DNA from: Prostheceraeus crozeri
Lineage: Eukaryota; Platyhelminthes; Polycladida; Euryleptidae
Assembly (NCBI GenBank): GCA_907163375.1
Contig: CAJQUW010002986.1
Location: 934,001-998,000, forward strand
Reading direction: 5' to 3'
DNA: 64,000 nucleotides
The notes below the pieces were generated by a model that worked only from the letters and a program-made list of their open reading frames with translations, was not told the origin of the DNA and ran no database searches. How positions within the stretch are numbered: the stretch's first letter is position 1; every line of letters begins with the position of its first letter. This document shows positions 61,301-64,000 of the stretch, piece by piece. The position numbers and the translations under genes were made by a program.

Positions 61301-62946
61301 CTCTGCTCCAAGACCTTTTCATTGAATAACTTCTGTAGACACTCACCTATCTCATCAGTAGGTTTTACCATATGCTCCCTCTTATTACATCTTTTGTTAT
61401 AAATTAGTCGCCGGTCACGGGAAACTTCGTCTCCTTCCTGAAAGAAATTTTGCGTATATTTGCATTAGGATGTGACACCTCATCCATAATTTTCTTCAAA
61501 GTTGATTTCCTAGTAGGTTGAAATGGTCGCTTCCGCTTTGAATTCCCATGTGGTTTAACCTCATTTTTCTTTAGTCATTTTCTTTAGTCATATCAAGCCT
61601 GGAGTATTTCAGGAAGATTGGACACCTTGTTTCATTCTCCTCTTTACAAATCTTTAGGTGTACCACTATTTTTCTGAAATTACTTTCACTGCGATTACTG
61701 TAATGAGAGCAAGATATTGCATAGACGCTTTGAGGAGTTATCTCCCTCCTCACATTCTTCCTGCCATCTCAGAGATAAATGAAGTACTGAGACTTCTTTC
61801 TGTCTCAATGTGCCTTGCGAAGGTTAGCTGTTGACAAAAACGCTGCTCTGGTAAACATGAATATGCATGAACCATATCCATCAACTGTGAGGTCATATCG
61901 TAAACAATGGTTTACCAGGAAATGACTAACCGATCGGTTACCTTAAGGAACACAGTTCATGATGACATCCTTGCAAGCGGAGGTTTCTTGAGTACCCTTT
62001 GGGATCATTGACATTAGTTTGTGATGTTGGTCACGTTGATTGAGTAAATATCTTGGGTTCTATGGCTATGCTTGAAATTAGTCGAGGAGATGTTCAAATT
62101 TCGTAAAATCCGTGAAATTAGGTCAACTTTGAGAGCCTGCTGTGTCCGTTGGAGGGCATGCAGGAGGATGGGGACTGAATTGCGCATCCTTTGGGATCAT
62201 TGACATTAGTTTGTGATGTTGGTCACGTTGATTGAGTGAATATCTTGGCGGCTATGGCTATGCTTGTGCTTTATCAATTTTTCATTCTGACTTTGCTTGT
62301 TGTTTGTAACCAGCCTATGCATTGTATCCTATATACCAGGAACATGTACCCTAATAGGAAATGCAGTCTTTTTGAAGCAGTGAACGTCATCTTGAGGATG
62401 TGATTCAAAACTGAAAGTGGTGGCGCTACTTTAATTAATCGAGTGCAGGGAATTCCGCATCTTCATCGAGGGCTACAACATTTTCCAAACCGTGCTGCCA
62501 CTTGGTGGGAAAATATCATGAAATTCAGTTGATGATATTCAGCATGATGATATCCAGCAAAAGTCCACTGTAAATCTTAATGGTCAAAAGTTATCGCTAA
62601 ATTTTTTGATACCATGTTATACTGACTTCACATGTTTTTCTACCAGCATTAGCGATCGCATCTACAATAACCTTAATTATTTATTAACAGCGTTAATCGT
62701 TTAGATAAACAATTCGTTGCAATTATAAATTACTGCTGCTGCTCTTTAAGAAACATCTAACTCACTGGAGAAATTTTACTTACACTTTCGAAGAACTGAT
62801 ATCCACACTTCCACAATTTTGTCCGACCATTTTTTGTACATCAAGAGATATGAAGCGGTTGATTGTATGCTTTCTTGTGATATGGTCACAAACTCTAGTT
62901 TCTTGATAATCTTATCTTGATTAACATTTCCTATACCTTTACCCAT
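24293..62946 (-). CDS. RPRD2: RPRD2-like CID protein, whole gene (six coding exons, 781 aa)
   Basis: Six exons (62946-62784, 50633-50504, 41099-40925, 37890-37402, 28924-28613, 25369-24293) join with matching phases (1, 2, 0, 0, 0) and GT-AG borders, giving 2346 nt. Residues 8-135 form a CTD-interacting domain (LILFYVANELLQTC; IERMLNIWEERRVYDGNF). Residues 200-300 are a coiled-coil region with LERAEVFYDNQYQDAAVVA, the pattern of RPRD2 rather than RPRD1A/B. An acidic stretch, an Ala run and PPPPPP tracts follow, then a His-rich and RG-rich tail ending NGPRF. RPRD proteins bind the phosphorylated tail of RNA polymerase II in the nucleus and influence its dephosphorylation. Human RPRD2 is about 1460 aa, so this one is short. 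The ATG at 62946 has a strong context (GCCATGG) and is the first in frame. The introns are 3-12 kb and transposon-filled. Confidence 0.88.
25370..28612 (-). other. RPRD2-like intron 5
   Basis: Consensus GT-AG ends. AT-rich with no recognisable element or gene. Confidence 0.6.
28613..28924 (-). CDS. RPRD2: RPRD2-like exon 5 (residues 320-423)
   Basis: The acceptor TTTTCCAG is at 28925-28926 and the donor CAG-GTTGGT at 28612, both phase 0. The exon is acidic (GEDMDLSEEDERSVE), then His/Arg-rich, then AESAAAAAAMKIVSGYRPPL. An alternative donor (GTAAAC) four bases further would break the phase with exon 6. Confidence 0.8.
30790..30999. repeat. foldback MITE, about 210 bp
   Basis: The arms are about 95 bp: AGTCAAGAATGATTTGATGT at the left has its complement at the right, and both arms run in to CACTACTCAGTGATAATC / GATTACTGAGTAGTG. 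The loop is CCTGGCAAAAAG. Confidence 0.8.
32921..33121. repeat. foldback MITE, about 200 bp
   Basis: TTCCAAGGTAGAATCGGGTA at the left pairs with TACTCGGTTCTACCTTGGAA at the right. An inner pair ATTGGTCGATCA / TGATCGACCAAAAT extends the arms. The middle contains GGCCATGGACGCCGAAGGCC. Confidence 0.75.
34173..34920. repeat. near-perfect 748 bp palindrome with Penelope-like end sequences
   Basis: The two arms are about 360 bp each, identical at almost every base, and meet at a loop of about 15 bp (CCAATCCATCGTCTC region, 34540-34556). The outer part of each arm contains CCTGAAGAAGGTGAGCTG, then GCCACCGAAAGCTCGAG, a hammerhead-like core of the type known from Penelope-like elements, with CTGAAGA in place of CTGATGA. 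A 13 bp direct repeat AATGCTTTACTTA lies at 34163-34175 and 34952-34964 and may be a target duplication. Confidence 0.85.
35770..36375 (+). mobile_element. Tc1-like transposase remnant, interrupted by a short insert
   Basis: The left part encodes DRWKAIRMREAGTPMTDIAI, the first helix-turn-helix of Tc1 transposases. After an insert it continues with GRPRSSTPVQDCYIALQHPH and, after frame changes, YRTHTGPML and LHWARERL, the segments just before the DDE core. The catalytic part is missing, and frame changes occur after about 36240. The insert is flanked by ATAGCTATTCA at both ends. The remnant is an old, truncated copy. Confidence 0.7.
35848..36033 (-). mobile_element. short retroelement-end insert in the Tc1 remnant
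   Basis: The insert carries an 11 bp duplication (ATAGCTATTCA at 35837-35847 and 36023-36033). On the minus strand it contains GGGCCAAGAGGCCGAAAATT, a stem-loop followed by GAAA that resembles the degenerate hammerhead region of Penelope-like element ends. Its right side has a small tandem repeat with TTGATGTTTGATAGCTGTT. Confidence 0.5.
37402..37890 (-). CDS. RPRD2: RPRD2-like exon 4 (residues 157-319), coiled-coil region
   Basis: The acceptor TTTTCTCAACAG and donor GCG-GTAAGT are both phase 0. The exon encodes the helical region after the CID (FDESYNALEEYVKSLESELE, then LERAEVFYD). In this family the region dimerises. It ends in a Ser/Pro/Asp-rich linker with phosphorylatable SPGNTPP. Confidence 0.88.
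38494..39075 (+). mobile_element. LINE remnant, 3' end of reverse-transcriptase ORF
   Basis: It encodes SLRYLGDVLNGNAGANTASV, later LERTEREMMRWMHGLSVRRR in another frame, then RWMGHMLRKDDADWVKKCME and WCQVVEKDMRAVGLTRADAK. This order is that of the C-terminal end of a common invertebrate non-LTR reverse transcriptase. A deletion removes the segment between the arginine-rich stretch and the RWMGH box, and frameshifts occur near 38680-38760. It ends with a short tail to about 39075. Confidence 0.75.
39110..39885 (-). mobile_element. LINE remnant (Jockey-like), reverse-transcriptase interior and C-terminus
   Basis: On the minus strand it has AFDIVHMQTVINMLQQTTLS, then NKNIKIGDPQGGILSP, which is RT motifs around the GVPQGG box. 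Further on come LDHSSTVWSPIIS and THNTQHLHDETHVLPIAEH in other frames, the usual C-terminal region. The catalytic FADD box is not seen. It is old, with several frameshifts, and lies head to head against the plus-strand LINE piece. Confidence 0.75.
40925..41099 (-). CDS. RPRD2: RPRD2-like exon 3 (residues 98-156), end of CID
   Basis: The acceptor ATATTTCAG is followed by the third base of a codon shared with exon 2. The exon encodes DTNISPKIERMLNIWEERR, the last helices of the CID that contact the polymerase tail. The donor is TCA-GTGAGT, phase 0. Confidence 0.88.
41501..41572 (-). tRNA. tRNA-like gene or pseudogene, anticodon AGA, Tyr-like body
   Basis: The minus strand has a full D arm (GCTCAGTTGGTAGAGC), a good A box (TAGCTCAGTTGG), an anticodon stem TTGGC/GCCAG around loop CTAGAAT, a short variable loop and a T arm GGTGG-TTCAAAT-CCACC with a good B box. 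A TTTT lies just downstream. The anticodon reads AGA (Ser), but the five-base variable loop rules out a normal tRNA-Ser, and the D-arm side resembles tRNA-Tyr. The acceptor stem pairs only in part (C-G, G-C, T-A, C-G in the middle). It is most likely a tRNA pseudogene or the head of a SINE. Confidence 0.5.
41894..42261. repeat. MITE with GGGGTAAATTTCGCGAA termini, 368 bp
   Basis: The left end GGGGGTAAATTTCGCGAAGT matches the complement of the right end ACTTCGCGAAATTTACCCC. A second partial copy of the word lies at 41933-41940. Further TTCGCGAAATTTAC words at 42591-42655 and 42800 suggest a second, decayed copy next to it. No clear target duplication. Confidence 0.7.
42690..43120 (-). mobile_element. 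Penelope-like element remnant, GIY-YIG endonuclease end
   Basis: The minus strand encodes VIYKYMCTCGCMYLGRTGRF followed by LKKRISEHVPHWL, the GIY-YIG region with its CxC and GRT motifs, then NSAITRHLQVC. This is the C-terminal endonuclease of Penelope-like retroelements. It is cut at 43121 by the piggyBac. The frame continues on the far side of that insertion at 48303-48430 (FKTKRFRRLPL), which places the piggyBac inside the retroelement. Confidence 0.75.
43287..45488. mobile_element. non-autonomous hAT-like element inside the piggyBac, 2202 bp
   Basis: Both ends read CAGTGTTGCCACTC (inverted), a hAT-style terminus. GTATCC flanks it directly on both sides, a 6 bp duplication instead of the usual 8. 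Subterminal AAATATCTCAG-type words crowd both ends (about six at the right, three at the left). I see no transposase, so it is a deletion derivative or depends on another element. It contains no recognised gene. Confidence 0.75.
45905..47598 (-). pseudogene. piggyBac transposase, one frameshift
   Basis: The start at 47598 gives an acidic Ser/Asp-rich N-terminal third, then the linker ending NVINFHDGP and KFTFNELKAGIAVIIRAGVD. A one-base shift near 47060-47100 separates this from the rest, which is open to 45905. The second part has the DDE/D residues: Asp in ITVDEQLYAYRGYSPGR, Asp in NVYFDRYFTS, and Asp pairs in GGVDVMDSRVEDFTCRRKT. It ends in a Cys-rich finger (CQVPRCGKSTRKRCANC). The enzyme cuts and pastes at TTAA. 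With a single lesion it is a fairly young copy. Confidence 0.88.
48303..48430 (-). mobile_element. Penelope-like remnant, part separated by the piggyBac
   Basis: On the minus strand this encodes VPFLGDRAVIYLKRKINDI and VFKTKRFRRLPL, the linker that precedes the GIY-YIG region in Penelope-like proteins. It ends exactly at the TTAA and is in frame with the piece at 42690-43120. Confidence 0.65.
48540..49700 (-). mobile_element. LINE remnant (Jockey-like), reverse-transcriptase domain
   Basis: In minus-strand order it has QPSVAVGGCPASWKVAHVV, KKGEISDPCNY, then RKARPTGDVLAYVIHLRSLL, FTAASLDMSKAFNRV, then IHVEAVRWIEYFLTNRYVM and VDGFLSDRFTINAGV. These are the fingers and palm motifs of Jockey-clade enzymes. 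The catalytic FADD box is lost. A downstream piece at 48542-48784 (DIHLNGVSFESS) may be its C-terminal region. It holds several stops and frameshifts. Confidence 0.7.
49930..50205 (-). mobile_element. tRNA-derived SINE
   Basis: On the minus strand a tRNA-like head has an A box (TAGATCAGTTGG) and a B box (TGTTCGATTCT) 23 bp later. A unique body and a T-rich trailer follow toward 49930. The head lacks a closed cloverleaf, as usual in SINEs. Confidence 0.5.
50504..50633 (-). CDS. RPRD2: RPRD2-like exon 2 (residues 55-98), middle of CID
   Basis: The acceptor TCTTATTGCAG and donor ATAAA-GTGAGT bound a 130 nt exon (phases 1 and 2). It encodes NENRQLILFYVANELLQTC and then SWKKVIPKAIEVI, the CID helices bearing the conserved Asn-Arg and Ala-Asn residues. 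Confidence 0.88.
51072..51413 (-). other. hydrophobic open frame, unrecognised
   Basis: It has 113 codons with at least three membrane-like stretches (WYTGFFSWIFIGICLTLYFF; LLCFAYFFQFALFSVAF). In AT-rich intron DNA such Phe/Leu-rich frames arise by chance. No family match, no promoter. Confidence 0.15.
54950..55905 (-). mobile_element. retroelement C-terminal remnant, class uncertain (fossil)
   Basis: The minus strand encodes QAQDEGASSWLNALPL, then a CTCGEQFST-type Cys/His block and FISQRHNNIRDVLTTLV, later a KKKRRKKQYFNRVIEA segment. This order is common at the C-terminus of retroelement proteins in marine invertebrates. I cannot tell which class from this part. It is broken, by several breaks, and old. 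Confidence 0.55.
56658..57652. repeat. minisatellite of 179-193 bp units in the MULE left end
   Basis: Units start with TTTCAAGCATAGCCATAG at 56658, 56850, 57029, 57208, 57399 and 57592, the last one partial. Two length variants alternate: about 192 bp with an extra CGGATTTTACGAAATTT, and 179 bp without. Inter-unit identity is very high. Confidence 0.9.
60320..61760 (-). pseudogene. MULE-like transposase, degraded
   Basis: Minus-strand pieces in order are KICKEENETRCPIF, a linker with RRLIYNKRCNKREHMV, then TALCIDTTFDVGDFYLTPT (first catalytic Asp), GIPTFIGPSMIHYS, then ILFIGSDDDKALSAAIYYVL (second Asp) with DIYCALDIHKK. Further on come KKCHVLEFIDKFKELIMFQQ and the end YRKVYYRATRNA. This motif order fits the DDE domain of a MULE-type transposase widespread in marine invertebrates. 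At least three frame changes or stops separate the pieces (near 60610, 60740-60900, 61050 and 61270), so it is inactive. Confidence 0.65.
61965..62280. repeat. inverted minisatellite units in the MULE right end
   Basis: Just under two units of the same repeat in the opposite orientation, ending in the terminal 60 bp of the transposon. The two ends thus differ in copy number, roughly five against two. Confidence 0.9.
62784..62946 (-). CDS. RPRD2: RPRD2-like exon 1 (residues 1-55), start of CID
   Basis: It starts at ATG 62946-62944 in a GCCATGG context. It encodes MGKGIGNVNQDKIIKKLEFV and then SQESIQSTASYLL, the first CID helices. The donor is AAGT-GTAAGT, phase 1, and the shared codon becomes Ser with exon 2. 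Confidence 0.85.
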
Positions 62947-64000
62947 GGCTTTCCACTGATTAAACAAGTTCAAATTAGCTCATCACCGCATGACTTAGTT
63001 CACTTGTCTCGCACTTCTACCATTGAAAGAAATATTTGTAATAATCTACAATATTTCAGTATTCAAACAACAATTGTGTACATAAAACAGCTGATTTCAA
63101 TAATTTGTCCTCGAAATCATCAGATTTCTGCAAAAATATGAAATAAAGTGACACTTACATCATGCTATCACATCATGTGGCTTCAGATCTTTAGTGTAAA
63201 CAATTTCAAGTACTCCATTTTTAGCTTTTTCTGTTCATTGATCCCATTTTTATCATTTTCCACCATAGACATCGGATGTCTATGCTTTCCTTAGTCGACA
63301 CTACCTATCCCTACTATATGGTTTTAAGCAATGGCAATGACTCTACCCATGGAGTAGGGACATAGAGTAAGTATATTAGGTAGAGTGGTGACTCCGCATT
63401 TAGTAAATCTTCAATGTGTATACACTTTCAATTATATTAAATAAACTCAAGGGTCTCTTTGCTCAAGGGAGATCCAGTCGGAATTGTTTCCAAATGTGAG
63501 ATATGCATATTTATGCAGCTTTGAAGAAATTACAACGGAATCGACTGATCACGATAGTATAAAGCAGATGGAAATGATATTATTTTACAGATCGTCTGTG
63601 TCATGAAGGCCTTGGAGAGGTATGTTTGTTAAATTTGTAACTGACCTGCCATAGAGTAGGTCAAAGAGGTTTAATAGGGCTCCATATAAACAAGTAGTGT
63701 TAAATATCCATGGAGTAGGTATATTAGAGGTATACTATTACCTATATATACCTACTCTATGTGACCTGCTATTGGTTTCATGCTCAACCTCAAGAGAATC
63801 TTCTTAAGCGTGATGATATGAAAAGCAACCTGCCACTAGTACAGCAAAATAACAGAATAAAAGACAATGATTTCAGCTGACTTTGAAAGATGTAAATGGG
63901 TCCACATCACCATGTCTATGCACATCACGATTCAGATTCAGATTCAAGAAATGAAACATGAATTGAGTGAATCATAAAATCATGCCAGTGAAAATTGAAT
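62947..64000 (-). promoter_or_regulatory. 5' flank of the RPRD2-like gene
   Basis: This should contain the leader and promoter. The 130 bp before the ATG are open leader-like sequence. A donor-like GTAAGT near 63157 and acceptor-like CAG near 63132 are too close for an intron together. No TATA or CpG-rich promoter is seen. From 63290 to 63770 the word TAGAGTAGG and its complement recur, forming a small inverted repeat. Confidence 0.4.
63290..63770. repeat. cluster of TAGAGTAGG words in both orientations
   Basis: CATAGAGTAGGT at 63650-63661 pairs with ACCTACTCTATG at 63750-63761. Related words occur at 63341-63401 (CATGGAGTAGGGACATAGAG). This could be a decayed foldback element 350-700 bp upstream of the RPRD2 start codon. 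Confidence 0.45.

Larger units (their letters stand above)
56421..62315 (-). mobile_element. MULE-like DNA transposon, 5895 bp, with 8 bp target duplication
   Basis: Both ends begin GGCTGGTTACAAACAACAAG and stay similar for about 60 bp, then pass into the same 180-190 bp repeat unit in inverted orientation. TATGCATT flanks the element at 56413-56420 and 62316-62323. Transposase fragments lie on the minus strand at 60.3-61.8 kb. Terminal repeats with tandem subrepeats and an 8-10 bp duplication fit Mutator-like elements. The central 57.7-60.3 kb shows no gene. Short CCCCACAGAATCCCC-type motifs recur at 57780-57870 and 60160-60250. Confidence 0.8.
50634..62783 (-). other. RPRD2-like intron 1
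   Basis: A 12.1 kb intron. It holds the MULE-like transposon (56421-62315) and a retroelement remnant near 55 kb. The stretch 50634-54900 has no recognised gene. Two unassigned frames are a hydrophobic minus-strand one at 51072-51413 and a 142-codon plus-strand one at 53646-54074. Confidence 0.6.

Overview
This is animal nuclear DNA, AT-rich, intron-rich and full of transposons. Two host genes can be recognised. One is the last exon of LSM11, the U7 snRNP Sm-like protein used in histone pre-mRNA processing, on the plus strand. The other is a complete six-exon RPRD2-like gene (a CID protein that binds the RNA polymerase II tail) on the minus strand, and it fills 24-63 kb. A U7-specific LSm11 points to a bilaterian animal. 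The transposon set (PolB elements, piggyBac, MULE, Tc1, Penelope-like, Jockey-like LINEs) and recurrent TAGGCCTA-type words suggest a marine invertebrate, perhaps an echinoderm or hemichordate. That taxonomic guess is weak.

Region 1 (1-15185) is one large Polinton-like element bounded by roughly 0.6 kb inverted terminal repeats. It carries a protein-primed-type family B DNA polymerase on the minus strand, a DEDDh exonuclease-like gene, two related copies of an uncharacterised 'LPSN / WEVGV' protein family, and several small genes with their own TATA boxes. These include a coiled-coil zinc protein and a RING-like peptide. I see no integrase, packaging ATPase or protease, so it is not a standard Polinton. 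It is a fossil with about half a dozen breaks, but its near-identical ends make it young.

Region 2 (15.2-24.3 kb) is flanking or intronic DNA, the LSM11 terminal exon (19965-20222) with a poly(A) signal, and 4 kb of intergenic DNA with a foldback MITE. LSM11 and RPRD2 are convergent.

Region 3 (24293-62946, minus strand) is the RPRD2-like gene. Its six exons join with consistent splice phases into 781 codons: an N-terminal CID, a coiled-coil region, an acidic and Pro-rich middle, and a His/Gly/Arg-rich tail. Its introns hold almost all the other elements. Intron 2 has a three-level nest: a 2.2 kb hAT-like non-autonomous element inside a 3.0 kb piggyBac, which sits at a TTAA inside a Penelope-like retroelement. 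Intron 1 has a 5.9 kb MULE-like transposon with 8-bp target duplications and ends built of a 180-190 bp minisatellite. Intron 4 has a Tc1 remnant with a short insert, a 745 bp near-perfect palindrome and other foldbacks. Intron 3 has two LINE remnants in opposite orientation. Region 4 (62947-64000) is the 5' flank of RPRD2.
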